Source: Methanospirillum lacunae (lineage in GTDB: Archaea > Halobacteriota > Methanomicrobia > Methanomicrobiales > Methanospirillaceae). Taken from it: a stretch of DNA of 64,000 nt. The notes under the pieces are model-generated. The model saw only the letters and a list, made by a program, of their open reading frames with translations, was not told the DNA's origin and did no database searches. Location: NCBI RefSeq assembly GCF_003173355.1, contig NZ_QGMY01000002.1:496001-560000 (forward strand), written 5' to 3'. A program made the translations under genes and the position numbers. Shown in pieces: positions 52,914-62,514 of this stretch (position 1 is its first letter; every line of letters begins with the position of its first letter).

Positions 52914-53594
52914 TTATGGATCACGTCGGTGCATGATCCCCTGAAGAAGCATCTTGATAACCATGCCGACTGCAAAGAGGCAGAGTAGAAGAACAAACCA
53001 CATGAGCACTCCGACATTGTGCTGAACTACCGGAACATTTCCGATTATATTACCTCCAAGAACAAGTCCCCCGGCCCAGAGAAGACCGCCGGCTATGTTA
53101 TATATCAGGAACCAACGATAGTGCATATTTCCAATTCCCGCGAGGAAGGGGGCAAAAGTTCTGATATATGGAACAAATCGTGCAACAACAATGGTGGCAC
53201 CGCCCCATCTGGCGTAAAATTCCCTGGTAAATTGGATCCATTCCCCTTTTACAAACCCTGAAAGTCTCCCGGTCATCATCCTTTCTCCAGCATAACGACC
53301 GATCCAGAAGTTTGCAGTGTCACCAAGAATGGCGGCAGATGCTACAACAACAAGTAGGAGCGGAAGGTCCAGAACTCCGGATCCTGCTAGTGCTCCGGCA
53401 ATAAAGAGCAGTGAATCGCCCGGAAGAAATGGTGTTATTACAAAACCGGTTTCGCAAAAGATGATGATAAAAAGAACAAGGTAGATGAGCAGACCAAGTT
53501 CACCGGCCATTTGGGATAACGATTGATCAAGGTTGAGGAAGAGATCGAGAGGATTGACGGACATGCTCATAGGAGATTGTTCGTGCCTCCTCAT
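52914..53594 (-). CDS. DedA-family (SNARE-associated/VTT) membrane protein
   Basis: 226 residues, about 5-6 membrane helices. The signature 'FCETGFVITPFLPGDSLLFIAGALAGSG' and 'FARWGG/FVPYIRTFAPFLAGIGNM'-type arginine region are present ('YARWGGATIVVARFVPYIRTF'). DedA proteins flip phospholipids or undecaprenyl/polyprenyl phosphate. ATG codons at 53594, 53570 and 53564 are possible; the first is used with low certainty. Confidence 0.9.
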   Translation of the reverse strand: MRRHEQSPMSMSVNPLDLFLNLDQSLSQMAGELGLLIYLVLFIIIFCETGFVITPFLPGDSLLFIAGALAGSGVLDLPLLLVVVASAAILGDTANFWIGRYAGERMMTGRLSGFVKGEWIQFTREFYARWGGATIVVARFVPYIRTFAPFLAGIGNMHYRWFLIYNIAGGLLWAGGLVLGGNIIGNVPVVQHNVGVLMWFVLLLCLFAVGMVIKMLLQGIMHRRDP

Positions 53595-53770
53595 GAGGTT
53601 TCCCGCAAAAAATGATTTTCACTCTCATTTATTCAGGGTACTTGCTTCTGATAACAAGTCCTGATAAGGAAATATCTTTGCCTGGACGTCATGGAAGAAT
53701 GAGAATAACCCGTTCTCACCTGAAAGAATCAGACAGGCTAATATCGCGGGAAGACCAATGGAGATCATCC

Positions 53771-54217
53771 ATGAAAAGGAAAGTCCTTACTGCAGTTGAC
53801 GGATCACCTGAGGCAGATACAGCCCTTCTGAAGGTAATTGAGTATTTTAATACAGAGGAGATTGAACTTCATGCGATTTATGTCATTTCGCCTTCAAAAT
53901 ATGCCACTATAGAGGGAGCTGCTGGATATGAAGGAATATCCACACTTCATGAAATCAGGGACCGTATCATAGCAGAGGAAAAAGAAGCGGTTACTGAGAG
54001 AGTGAAGAATATCGCCCATGATCACGGTCTTGAGATCTCGTTAATTGTAAGGCTTGGAGATCCACGAAGTGAGATCCTGAAAGCAGCAGACGAGATCAAT
54101 GCAGACATTATCGCTGTTGGTTCAACAGGGAAAGGTCTTGGTCAGCGGATTCTACTTGGTAGTGTGAGTACTTACATTGTCACTCATTCCAAGATTTCAA
54201 CGATTGTTATCAGATAA
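53771..54217 (+). CDS. Universal stress protein (UspA family)
   Basis: 148 residues: 'MKRKVLTAVDGSPEADTALLK', and the ATP-binding G-x2-G-x9-G-S motif 'GSTGKGLGQRILLGSVSTYIV' near the end. It is of the ATP-binding class. The open frame extends to 53612, but the fold starts at ATG 53771. Confidence 0.93.
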   Translation: MKRKVLTAVDGSPEADTALLKVIEYFNTEEIELHAIYVISPSKYATIEGAAGYEGISTLHEIRDRIIAEEKEAVTERVKNIAHDHGLEISLIVRLGDPRSEILKAADEINADIIAVGSTGKGLGQRILLGSVSTYIVTHSKISTIVIR

Positions 54218-54289
54218 TCGGTACATGGCTGAACACCTCCGGTAACTTCCCGACAATTACCTTTTATTCTATGATGCAGAGAATTGGCT

Positions 54290-55162
54290 ATGCTGCCTCA
54301 TACTCTTCTCTCTCTGCTGCTGTGTCTATTTATCCTGGTATCAGGGTGTACGGCACTTGATAAACCAGTGGACTTCGTAAATCCGGGTTTACAAGTTTCT
54401 GATACATATGGTGCTACAGAGAACGCTGCCCCGGCCCCACTTGCTGAAAAAAGAGCAGCCGGTGGTACTAACCTCGTGACACAATCATTAGAACCACTTA
54501 CGCAATCAGACCAGAAGATCATAAACACGGCAGATCTTTCGCTGCAGGTTTCTGATGTCAGAAAGACAGCCGACTCAATTAAAGAAATTGTGACGAAAAG
54601 TGAAGGTGTTGTTCAGTCATCATCAGTATCAGCAGGACGTGAGGACAAATACACCGGTGTCGTGACTGTTCGTGTTCCTTCATCAAAGTTTGATAAAACT
54701 CTTAATGAAATTCAGATTCTTGGAAAAGTTACGACGAGTAGCGTTACAGCCCAGGATGTTACTGAAGAATACGTTGATTTGGATGCTCAAAAGAATGCTC
54801 TTACCAATCAACTCTCGCAGTATAACCGGATACTCGGACAGGCTGTTAATGTCTCTGAAATTCTTGAGGTTCAGCGTGAGATCGAACGGATTCAGGTTGA
54901 ACTCGACCGGATAACCGGGAAGATGAAATATCTTGATAACCGGATAACTTTCTCAACCATCACTGTTCGTCTGTCAGAACCTGCATCTGTTGTTCCTTCT
55001 CCCGGCTATTCTATCACTTCAGTGATCAGTCAGGCAATTGGAGGATTCGCAGATACCGTTGTCTGGCTCGTGATCATGATTATGACCTTACTTCCTGTCA
55101 TCATCATTGCCGCAATTGGAGTTATCATCTATTCCAGGTGGAAAGTACGGCGATCGAACTGA
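54290..55162 (+). CDS. DUF4349 lipoprotein
   Basis: 290 residues: a lipoprotein-type signal with lipobox 'LVSGC' (Cys about residue 20), a DUF4349 core ('KIINTADLSLQVSDVRKTADSIKEIV', 'VTVRVPSSKFDKTLNEIQILG'), a long coiled coil (about 175-225) and a C-terminal membrane helix with basic end (VIIIAAIGVIIYSRWKVRR). It is anchored at both ends. The role of DUF4349 proteins is unknown. ATG 54290 is chosen over the TTG at 54284. Confidence 0.88.
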   Translation: MLPHTLLSLLLCLFILVSGCTALDKPVDFVNPGLQVSDTYGATENAAPAPLAEKRAAGGTNLVTQSLEPLTQSDQKIINTADLSLQVSDVRKTADSIKEIVTKSEGVVQSSSVSAGREDKYTGVVTVRVPSSKFDKTLNEIQILGKVTTSSVTAQDVTEEYVDLDAQKNALTNQLSQYNRILGQAVNVSEILEVQREIERIQVELDRITGKMKYLDNRITFSTITVRLSEPASVVPSPGYSITSVISQAIGGFADTVVWLVIMIMTLLPVIIIAAIGVIIYSRWKVRRSN

Positions 55163-55215
55163 ATTTTTTATTTTTTTGCACGTGAATCTATGACCTGTAA
55201 GGTCAAACCTCCTGT

Positions 55216-56493
55216 ATGAATCTGGAGGAGGAAGTTCTGGTGCTCCGGGATGTTCTGATACCCGGAGGGAGGGTCTGTGATATTACCCTTTCAGACGGCA
55301 GGGTTTCCCATCTTGGCGCATCAGGAAAGGCTGATACGATATACAAATGTAACGATCAGATCGTCCTTCCTGCAGGCATTGATATGCATGTGCATATGCG
55401 AGACGGAATCCAGGCTCAAAAAGAAGACTGGGAGTCTGGAACTAAAAGTGCTCTTGCCGGAGGAGTGACTGTTGTTGTTGACCAGCCGAACACTATACCT
55501 CCTATAACAACCGGGAAGATTCTTCAGGATCGTGCGCACCTTGCAGAGGAGCAGGCATACTGCAACTTTGCCATAAATGCGGGTGTTACAACTGATGCTG
55601 ATCTGGAAGGCATGGCACGGGCCGGTGCAATGGCATTTGGAGAAACGTTTGCCGGTCCTTCTAGTTATGGAGAGGCTCTCACGCGTGACGATCTTGAGTC
55701 TGCTATTCATACCATCAAAAACCTCGACGGACTTGTGACACTCCATGCTGAAGTTGTGCAAGAGGGTCAGGACAACACACTTGCTACACATGATACGCTG
55801 CGATCCATCGCTGGAGAAAAACAGGCAGTTCAAATAATCCAGGAAATTGCTACACCAGGATCCCGGATACATTTCTGTCACATTTCATGTGCCGACACGA
55901 TATCGACTATAAAAAGTAAAGATATTGGGACTATCGAGGTGACCCCTCATCACCTCTTTCTTTCACATGATTCCTGTACTCCTGATGATACACATGCCAA
56001 GGTTAACCCTCCTCTGCGGACAGAACATGAACGTAAGCGGTTATGGGAATGCTGGAACAAGATAGATGTCATTGCTTCTGATCACGCTCCCCATACACTA
56101 CAGGAAAAATCAGTACCCTTCTCTGATGCTCCTTCCGGAATTCCTGGAGTTGAAACCATGATTCCTCTTCTTATGGCTGAAGTACATAATGGAAGAATTT
56201 CACGTATCGATGTTATAGAAAAGACTTCAACGAACCCTGCCCGGATCCTCGGGATTGAGCCTGCCGGGTACCAGCCGGGAATGCGTGCTGATTTCGCTCT
56301 CTATCCAAAAGTCTGTACCTCAATTCAGGCAGAAAATCTCTTCTCCAAAGCAGGATGGACTCCATATGAAGGGATGGAAGGTGTATTTCCTGATACGGTA
56401 ATCATGGCAGGACAAGTGGCATATGATCAGAAGGCCTGCATTAAAACGAATCCTACCTGGATAAAGGGAAGAGGATATATCCCGGTGAAGTAA
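55216..56493 (+). CDS. pyrC: Dihydroorotase
   Basis: 425 residues. Zinc ligands are seen in 'GIDMHVHMRDG', in 'VTLHAEVV' and 'IHFCHIS', and the catalytic Asp in 'VIASDHAPHTL'. The TIM-barrel core is complete. It closes carbamoyl-aspartate to dihydroorotate; pyrE lies 5 kb further on. Confidence 0.94.
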   Translation: MNLEEEVLVLRDVLIPGGRVCDITLSDGRVSHLGASGKADTIYKCNDQIVLPAGIDMHVHMRDGIQAQKEDWESGTKSALAGGVTVVVDQPNTIPPITTGKILQDRAHLAEEQAYCNFAINAGVTTDADLEGMARAGAMAFGETFAGPSSYGEALTRDDLESAIHTIKNLDGLVTLHAEVVQEGQDNTLATHDTLRSIAGEKQAVQIIQEIATPGSRIHFCHISCADTISTIKSKDIGTIEVTPHHLFLSHDSCTPDDTHAKVNPPLRTEHERKRLWECWNKIDVIASDHAPHTLQEKSVPFSDAPSGIPGVETMIPLLMAEVHNGRISRIDVIEKTSTNPARILGIEPAGYQPGMRADFALYPKVCTSIQAENLFSKAGWTPYEGMEGVFPDTVIMAGQVAYDQKACIKTNPTWIKGRGYIPVK

Positions 56494-56680
56494 ATAGTGT
56501 GGTGTGCCTTCCTCATTTCCATAGGTCCCCGGGAGATCTAATGAAGACTCAAGAGATGATCCATGGGACAACCCGGAAATGGTACATATTACGGCACCGC
56601 CCGGCAGAGGGCGTTTAATGGGTGAAGGACGGCAAAAGCCACTGATGATAACCATTTGTTAATGCCGGGTGACAACTCTT
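56494..56680. other. Intergenic stretch with a G+C-rich, foldable part
   Basis: 187 bases between pyrC and the YggU-type gene. CGCCC-GGCAGA-GGGCG (about 56597-56612) and GTCCC/GGGAC (about 56525/56570) can pair, and the segment is richer in G+C than other spacers. A small RNA is possible but unproven. Confidence 0.25.
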
Positions 56681-57016
56681 ATGACAACTCCTGATGAGAT
56701 CAGGGCTTCTCTTGTTGCCACTGATGGCGGTACTATTTTCACTATAGAAGTTTCAGCAAACAGCCGTGTCGAACGGTTTCCCACTGGCTATAATAGATGG
56801 CGTCAGGCAATTGGCATTCAGGTCAGGGCTCCTGCAGTAGAGGGAAAAGCCAACAAGGCAATCATGGGCCTTATCGCTGAAACCCTGAATGTTCCAAAGA
56901 CTAATGTCCATATAATCAGCGGACAGACTTCATCGGTAAAGAGAATTAAGATAGATCAAGTCTCTGATGAAGACCTTGCACAAAAACTGACTGCTCTCAT
57001 ATCAGCATCATCGTAG
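56681..57016 (+). CDS. DUF167/UPF0235 (YggU) family protein
   Basis: 111 residues. 'IQVRAPAVEGKANKAIMGLIAETLNV' and 'VHIISGQTSSVKRIKI' are the family signatures. It is small and cytosolic, with no known activity. ATG 56681 has GGGTGA 8 bases upstream. Confidence 0.9.
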   Translation: MTTPDEIRASLVATDGGTIFTIEVSANSRVERFPTGYNRWRQAIGIQVRAPAVEGKANKAIMGLIAETLNVPKTNVHIISGQTSSVKRIKIDQVSDEDLAQKLTALISASS

Positions 57017-57121
57017 TTTTTTTGTTGTTCCTCTTGGGAATCATCGTATTGTTTAAATACTTTGTGAGAGACTGTCTTCCCATAATTATGGTAATTATTG
57101 TTGTTTGTGGAGGTAGTGGGA

Positions 57122-58411
57122 TTGTATGAGCAGGAGACTACGAAATACCGGATACACCTTACCGTTCAGGCAGAAGGGGTGGTTGACCGGTCGGACGTAG
57201 TCGGTGCTATATTTGGACAGGTTGAAGGTCTCCTAGGCTCTGAACTCGAATTACGTGAATTGCAACGTCAGGGTAGACTTGGCAGGATTGATGTCCGGGT
57301 CGTAAGCAAACAGGGTCGGTCTTCTGGTGAGATCCTTGTTTCTACTTCACTGGATCGTGCAGAGACTGCAATCCTTGCCGCATCCATGGAGACTATCAGC
57401 CGTGTAGGTCCATGCGCTGCTCAGGTTCAGGTTCAGAACATTGAAGATATCAGGGTCACGAAGCGAAACCAGATCATAGAACGAGCTAAAGCACTTCTTC
57501 TTGAGTTTGAGGAACCGGGTATTGATCCCGAATCACTTATTGATGCAGTCAGGGAAAGCCAGCGTATTGAGAAGATTGAGACAATAGGCCCAGATAATGT
57601 TCCTGCTGGTCCGAATGTCCTTCAGTCAGATGCGATCATTGTCGTTGAAGGCAGGGCAGATGTGATCAATCTGCTGAGAGCTGGTATTAAAAATGCAATT
57701 GCTGTTGAGGGAACCAGTGTTCCAGGTACGATCATCAGTATGTGTCATAAGAAAACTGCAACTGCTTTTCTGGATGGAGATCGCGGTGGTGATCTTATTC
57801 TTCGTGAACTTCTCGAAGTGACTGACATTGATTTTGTTGCATTTCCTCCCAGGGGAGAATCAGTAGAGGATCTCTCGCGTAAAGAGATCATCAAATCCCT
57901 GCGTAATAAAGTTCCAATAGAGTATGTACTCGAGGACCGCGTAGCAGAATACTTATCGAACCGTGACAAAGAGGGAAAAACAGTCCAGAAGAATGAAGAG
58001 CCTGAAGAAGAAGTATCATCTCCACAGGAACCTGAAGAGATGCCTGAATCTTCTGTTTCTGAACCTGTAGAACCAGATCAGGCATCTCCTGAATCACCTA
58101 TAGACGAAGAAGTATCAGAGCCCCCTTACAAGCCACGCTCAGTCTTTACTCATATCAGTGAAGTCCGGGAACGGGGAGTTATCAGGATGTTGTCAGGAGA
58201 AGGAGATGTGGTTCTTGAGATGCCGGTGTCACAGATTGAGGATTCTCCTATTCCAGATGACCAGACATTTCAGGGAGTTGTCATTGACCAGGATGTAAAT
58301 CAGCAGCTTCTTGATCAACTATCACTCCTTGGCATTAAATTCCTGGCTGCACCTTCATTTACCGGAATTGTCAGGCGTCCTGCATCTGTTCGTCTTATTC
58401 CTTTTAGATAA
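57122..58411 (+). CDS. dnaG: Archaeal DnaG-like primase
   Basis: 429 residues. A conserved N-terminal archaeal domain ('[32 protein letters not shown]') precedes a TOPRIM domain with '[20 protein letters not shown]' (Glu) and '[15 protein letters not shown]' (D-x-D). A Glu/Pro-rich linker (about 290-345) and a C-terminal domain follow. The archaeal protein is linked to the exosome as well as to primase activity. The start is TTG 57122, with GGAGGT 7 bases upstream; the ATG at 57126 is out of frame. Confidence 0.93.
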   Translation: MYEQETTKYRIHLTVQAEGVVDRSDVVGAIFGQVEGLLGSELELRELQRQGRLGRIDVRVVSKQGRSSGEILVSTSLDRAETAILAASMETISRVGPCAAQVQVQNIEDIRVTKRNQIIERAKALLLEFEEPGIDPESLIDAVRESQRIEKIETIGPDNVPAGPNVLQSDAIIVVEGRADVINLLRAGIKNAIAVEGTSVPGTIISMCHKKTATAFLDGDRGGDLILRELLEVTDIDFVAFPPRGESVEDLSRKEIIKSLRNKVPIEYVLEDRVAEYLSNRDKEGKTVQKNEEPEEEVSSPQEPEEMPESSVSEPVEPDQASPESPIDEEVSEPPYKPRSVFTHISEVRERGVIRMLSGEGDVVLEMPVSQIEDSPIPDDQTFQGVVIDQDVNQQLLDQLSLLGIKFLAAPSFTGIVRRPASVRLIPFR

Positions 58412-58469
58412 GCCAACTGGCTCATTATTTTATATTTTTTAAGTTAATGTATACATGAGGAGTGATAGT

Positions 58470-58754
58470 GTGCATAAAGAGGAATTAATCTCACTCCATC
58501 AGATGCTCATCGATGTGAAGGATTACCTTCAGGAAAATAATCCTGATTCTGACTTTAGTGAGTATGAGTCACTGAAGATAACTCCTACACAGATTCACAG
58601 GAGCAAAGTGGAGCACAAATATGCAATATTTGTGTTGGGTAATGCTATTGCAAAGGCAATGAAAAATATTGAGAATCCTTCAACCGCTCATATGTCATCC
58701 CGTATGCAGGAGATGGCAGAAAAAGCCTTGAAAGAGATTGAGTGTGGATCCTGA
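58470..58754 (+). CDS. UPF0058 family protein
   Basis: 94 residues: 'HKEELISLHQMLIDVKDYLQENN' and 'YESLKITPTQIHRSKVEHKYAIFVLG' match UPF0058, a helical archaeal family of unknown role. GTG 58470 lies 4 bases after GGAGTGAT; an ATG at 58455 falls before that site. Confidence 0.88.
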   Translation: MHKEELISLHQMLIDVKDYLQENNPDSDFSEYESLKITPTQIHRSKVEHKYAIFVLGNAIAKAMKNIENPSTAHMSSRMQEMAEKALKEIECGS

Positions 58755-58779
58755 TAAGATCCACCAAATGTTGTTTTGT

Positions 58780-59574
58780 TTACTGTTTTTCTATCTTTCT
58801 TTGTTCAACCAGATACTCGGCAAGAAGTCTGGGGATTGGTGCTTCCATGCAGTGCCAGTTCGGAGTCCCGTTGACTTCGAGAACAGTATATGTATCTCCA
58901 TGAATCAGGAGATCAACTCCTCCATAATCAACCCCGGCACTTTTAGTTGCCCGTGATGCAATATCATTGATCTCCGGGGTAATGGGTACTGCACTACCAC
59001 AACCACCCTGGTGAATATTGTGCGTCAGACTGTCAGATACCCGCATAATTGCGCCGACAGCTTCACCATCTATCACGAAGACTCTGAAGTCTCGATCGTT
59101 TGGAATATATTCCTGCAGATAGTATGGAGGCTCACCAAGTTGCTCTTCTGATTCAACGAGAACTATCCCAACACCATCAAATCCATACACCGGTTTTGAT
59201 ACCGCTTTCCCGTGTTTTTTGATAAACTCTCCGGCAAGATAACGTGACTCGGTGAAAAAGGTCTCCGGAGTTGGAACATCATCTTTCATAAGAAGGGCTG
59301 AGGTCTTCACCTTGCTTGCACAGGTGACTATTCCTTCTGGTGGGTTGATAACCCTGTTATGGAGTGCCAGAGCAGAGAGAGTTTCGAAGTTATGTCCATT
59401 TTGTCTTATACCACAGGCCCAGATGGTCTCCCGCTCCAGCCCGCATGAGAATGGGTCTATGGCTTCAAGGAATAATGCCTGATAGCGCTCCCCCATCCGG
59501 TCGAGTTCATCCATTACCATGCGGGTAGAGTTATCTGATGGTATATCGGTTGGTTTTGGGATTATGGTTATCAT
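58780..59574 (-). CDS. RimK-like ATP-grasp ligase (possibly MptN-related)
   Basis: 264 residues. The ATP-grasp elements are 'AVSKPVYGFDGVGIVLVESEEQL', 'YYLQEYIPNDRDFRVFVIDGEAVGAIMR' and the Mg site 'YTVLEVNGTPNWHCME'. RimK-type enzymes add glutamate or other amino acids; MptN does this to tetrahydromethanopterin. The match to MptN is a guess from context. It is followed on the same strand, 11 bases upstream, by the tes gene. Confidence 0.78.
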   Translation of the reverse strand: MITIIPKPTDIPSDNSTRMVMDELDRMGERYQALFLEAIDPFSCGLERETIWACGIRQNGHNFETLSALALHNRVINPPEGIVTCASKVKTSALLMKDDVPTPETFFTESRYLAGEFIKKHGKAVSKPVYGFDGVGIVLVESEEQLGEPPYYLQEYIPNDRDFRVFVIDGEAVGAIMRVSDSLTHNIHQGGCGSAVPITPEINDIASRATKSAGVDYGGVDLLIHGDTYTVLEVNGTPNWHCMEAPIPRLLAEYLVEQRKIEKQ

Positions 59575-59585
59575 ACTAAAAAAAG

Positions 59586-61064
59586 TTATTCTGACTGTTG
59601 ACTGTATTTCTTCCAGACCTGTTCCCGGTATACAGGGCCACTGTTATAGGTACAGAAAGGAATCAGTTTACCATCAGGCGTAGCGTAGTGAATGCAGCAC
59701 CTGTTCACCCGGTCGATATCATAGTTGTAATTATCCATGAAGTGCATCGTACCGATGAAGAGTGCATTCCAGTGAAATGACCTGAGGGAATCAAAGTTAT
59801 GGGTGATAAGGGTCTTCCCAAGGATCTTCCAGACATCAAGCCCCTTATTCTTCTCATCACCCTTGAACTGGTTATAAAACTCCCTGAGGCCGTTGATGGC
59901 AACCATCTTCTTTGAAAGTGTGCCACTCTTCTCAAGTTTCCGTGATAACTGTTCAATTGAGTTGAAGAATGCATCCACATCAACTATCCTGTTGATTGGA
60001 ACAATTCCCTCTTCTCTGACAAAGACATAGGTTGCCGCACCACAATGCTGATGCGCAGTAAATTTGATCTGTGATTTTCCGGTATATGCTTCAACAAAGT
60101 CTGAAACCGGAACAACACAGGGCACTGGATAAAAGTCATTTTTTAAAATGGCTCCATCTGTCTGTGACTCTATTCTGTCTAAAAGTTCAGGAATTGTAAT
60201 TCGTTCACGGTTTAAATCTTCCTGGTTTGCTGCACCTGTAAAAGAGACCGGCTGGAAGTTGACACCCCTGATGACTGAAATGTTCTCGGTGGCAAACCTG
60301 ATGATTCCACCAATTTCATGGTCGTTCTTTGTCTTGATGATCGTTGGCACCAGGACAATACCAAGGCCGACCTTCTTGCAGTTTTCTACCGCTTTCAGAT
60401 CATGGTTTATTTTGAAATTGGTTTCTTTTGTAACTCCATCAAAATGCAGGTATACAGTCTGAAGACCTGCATCTTTGAGTTGTCGAGCATAATCGGGATC
60501 TGAAGCTAGTTTTATTCCGTTTGTTGCGAGTTGAACCTGAAGAAATCCCAGTTCTTTAGCTAACCGGAGAATATCCGGAAGATCATCCCGCATAGTGGGT
60601 TCCCCACCAGCAAACTGGACTGCAGGGGCTGCATTTGGTTTTTCAGAACGAAGAACCTGAAGCATACCTCTGATCTGTTCAAACGTTGGCTCATACACAT
60701 ACCCGCATGCTCTTGCATTTGCAAAACAAAACTCACAGTTCAGGTTACACCGGTTTGTCAGGTCAATATTTGCAAGTAGTGTTGTAGAGTGGTGGTGATT
60801 ACAGATTCCGCAGTCATTTGGACAGGAACTGATGTCAGTAGTTATTTGTGGGTTATCAAGACCATTTCCTGTAATATTATATTCATCATATCTTTTGTAC
60901 AGTTCAGCATCATCCCAGTACAGAAACGAAAACGGACCATGTTCCGGGCATGTGCGATCGATATATATCCGCCCCTCCCGTTCGTAGATTTCAGCATCGA
61001 GAACTTTTTTGCATACAGGGCAGAGACTTTTTGTCTTTTTCAGAAGGATAATATCACCCACCAC
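59586..61064 (-). CDS. tes: Radical SAM tetraether lipid synthase (Tes) family protein
   Basis: 492 residues. N-terminal Cys sites ('LCPVCKK', 'TCPEHGPF', 'CPNDCGICNHH') precede the radical-SAM C-x3-C-x2-C motif in 'DLTNRCNLNCEFCFANA', then 'VQFAGGEPTMRDDL'. This matches the MJ0619 group, which joins two archaeol chains into a tetraether. Related members were earlier proposed to methylate a pterin, so the assignment is by family. The start GTG pair at 61059-61064 lies in open frame further upstream; it diverges from carS. Confidence 0.8.
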   Translation of the reverse strand: MVGDIILLKKTKSLCPVCKKVLDAEIYEREGRIYIDRTCPEHGPFSFLYWDDAELYKRYDEYNITGNGLDNPQITTDISSCPNDCGICNHHHSTTLLANIDLTNRCNLNCEFCFANARACGYVYEPTFEQIRGMLQVLRSEKPNAAPAVQFAGGEPTMRDDLPDILRLAKELGFLQVQLATNGIKLASDPDYARQLKDAGLQTVYLHFDGVTKETNFKINHDLKAVENCKKVGLGIVLVPTIIKTKNDHEIGGIIRFATENISVIRGVNFQPVSFTGAANQEDLNRERITIPELLDRIESQTDGAILKNDFYPVPCVVPVSDFVEAYTGKSQIKFTAHQHCGAATYVFVREEGIVPINRIVDVDAFFNSIEQLSRKLEKSGTLSKKMVAINGLREFYNQFKGDEKNKGLDVWKILGKTLITHNFDSLRSFHWNALFIGTMHFMDNYNYDIDRVNRCCIHYATPDGKLIPFCTYNSGPVYREQVWKKYSQQSE

Positions 61065-61120
61065 AGGTTTGAAGATATCTGGTTCGAAACGCTTGTATCT
61101 GTTATTTATGCAGATTAGAC

Positions 61121-61132
61121 GCTTATATTTAT
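61121..61132. promoter_or_regulatory. Shared TATA-like element between tes and carS
   Basis: CTTATATTTATT on the plus strand reads AATAAATATAAG on the minus strand, TATA-like in both directions. It is about 55-65 bases before the tes start and would place a plus-strand start near 61150, where the carS frame opens. Confidence 0.45.
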
Positions 61133-61190
61133 TCAGGAGTGAGCATCTATAATCTTCTATCTCTTTCTTACAATAGCATCGGCCTTCTGG

Positions 61191-61694
61191 GTGATGCTCC
61201 CTGCATATGTTCCAAATTCAGCAGCTGCAGCTGTCGGCGGAGGGATTCCCATAGACGGTGGTCATACCTGGTATGATGGAAAAAGGATTCTTGGCGATGG
61301 AAAAACCATTCGAGGATTTTTTGGCGGGGTAGCCTGTGGTTGCATCATAGGCATTCTACAGATAATGGCGCAGGGACAGCCGGTCTTCTCAATGCTTCCT
61401 AAGTTAAACATCTTTTCTGTCTTGCTTCTTGCAACCGGCGCTCTTGTTGGTGACATGGTAAAAAGTTTCTTCAAGCGCCGGGCAGGAATTGAACGGGGAG
61501 GAAAATGGCCTCTTGTTGACCAGTATGATTTCGTGGCTGGTGCATTCCTGTTTCTCTTTGTTGGAAATCCGGCATTTGCATTCTCAGTCCTGACTGTCCC
61601 GGTAATCATCGCTATTCTGATTATCACGCCAGTATTACACCGGGTTGTTAATATTATTGGATACAAAATGGGAGTGAAAGACGTTCCATGGTAG
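61191..61694 (+). CDS. carS: CDP-archaeol synthase (CarS); true start probably upstream
   Basis: 167 residues from GTG 61191. 'PAYVPNSAAAAVGGGIPIDGG', 'ILGDGKTIRGFFGG' and 'SFFKRRAGIERGGKWPLVDQYDFVAG' are CarS signatures with the CDP-binding loop, and three or four membrane helices are visible. The frame continues upstream to 61143 and encodes the expected first helix (IIFYLFLTIASAFWVM) but has no ATG, GTG or TTG, though AGGAGTGA lies at 61135-61142. It makes CDP-archaeol from CTP. Its end overlaps pyrE by 7 bases. Confidence 0.88.
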   Translation: MMLPAYVPNSAAAAVGGGIPIDGGHTWYDGKRILGDGKTIRGFFGGVACGCIIGILQIMAQGQPVFSMLPKLNIFSVLLLATGALVGDMVKSFFKRRAGIERGGKWPLVDQYDFVAGAFLFLFVGNPAFAFSVLTVPVIIAILIITPVLHRVVNIIGYKMGVKDVPW

Positions 61695-62206
61695 AAAAAA
61701 GTCTTAAGGATCAGTTAATTCAGATTGGTGCAATTCGATTTGGTAATTTTACACTGGCATCTGGAAAGAAGAGTGATGTATATATTGACATTAAAATGGC
61801 TATGACTCACCCTGAAATCCTGAAATCCATTGCAGTTTCTGTCATGGATCAGAAACTGGAATGGGATGTGGTTGCCGGGGTAGCAGTTGGCGGTGTTCCT
61901 CTGGCTGTTGCATCATCTCTTGAGAGTGGAAGGCCTTATGTAATCATACGAAAAGAGCAGAAAACACATGGTCTCTCCTCCCTTATCATCGGTGATGTGA
62001 AAGGGAAACGAGTCGTCATGATAGAAGATGTTACTACATCTGGAGGGTCTGCTCTCTTTGGTGTTGATCAGATCAGACAGGCAGGCGGCGTTATAACTGA
62101 CATAATATCAGTTGTAGATAGGGGTGAGGGAGCAGAAGAGACACTTTCCAATGCAGGGATAAAACTGACTTCTCTGGTTTCCAAAAGCGATCTTGTTCAG
62201 AAATAG
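61688..62206 (+). CDS. pyrE: Orotate phosphoribosyltransferase
   Basis: 172 residues. The PRPP site is 'RVVMIEDVTTSGGSALFGVDQI', with 'FTLASGKKSDVYIDIK' and the flexible loop 'VIIRKEQKTHGL'. It converts orotate to OMP. It starts inside the carS end. Confidence 0.95.
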   Translation: MVEKSLKDQLIQIGAIRFGNFTLASGKKSDVYIDIKMAMTHPEILKSIAVSVMDQKLEWDVVAGVAVGGVPLAVASSLESGRPYVIIRKEQKTHGLSSLIIGDVKGKRVVMIEDVTTSGGSALFGVDQIRQAGGVITDIISVVDRGEGAEETLSNAGIKLTSLVSKSDLVQK

Positions 62207-62514
62207 GTATTAACATAATCTAGCCCATCTTTTTATGATGTTATATGAGTGGTTTGATACACTCTTTCTGATGAATGCCTTACGTTCGGTTAATTGTAAG
62301 ATCGTCAGAGTAATTACGCATGGCTGACAAATAGTCACAGGACAGAGAATCAGGCAGGCAACCGTGTCATTTTATTGATTTGGTAGCAGCCGTAATTGTG
62401 TTTCTCTATACAATAGATGCTCTGTATATCCGGGTATTGCTGTTCCCGGTAAATATCAAAAAATCCAGAAGATAGCGCATGAATACAAACACTCATCAGG
62501 AAAGCAGGCAGCAG

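Noticed and set aside
56320-56655. A 111-codon minus-strand frame over the end of pyrC
   Set aside because: Most of it is antisense to pyrC and the rest lies in a spacer; no domain or ribosome site.
62270-62325. Possible C/D-box guide RNA (TGATGA at the left, CTGA about 49 bases on)
   Set aside because: No internal D' or C' boxes at the right spacing, and the first base of the C box is not a purine.
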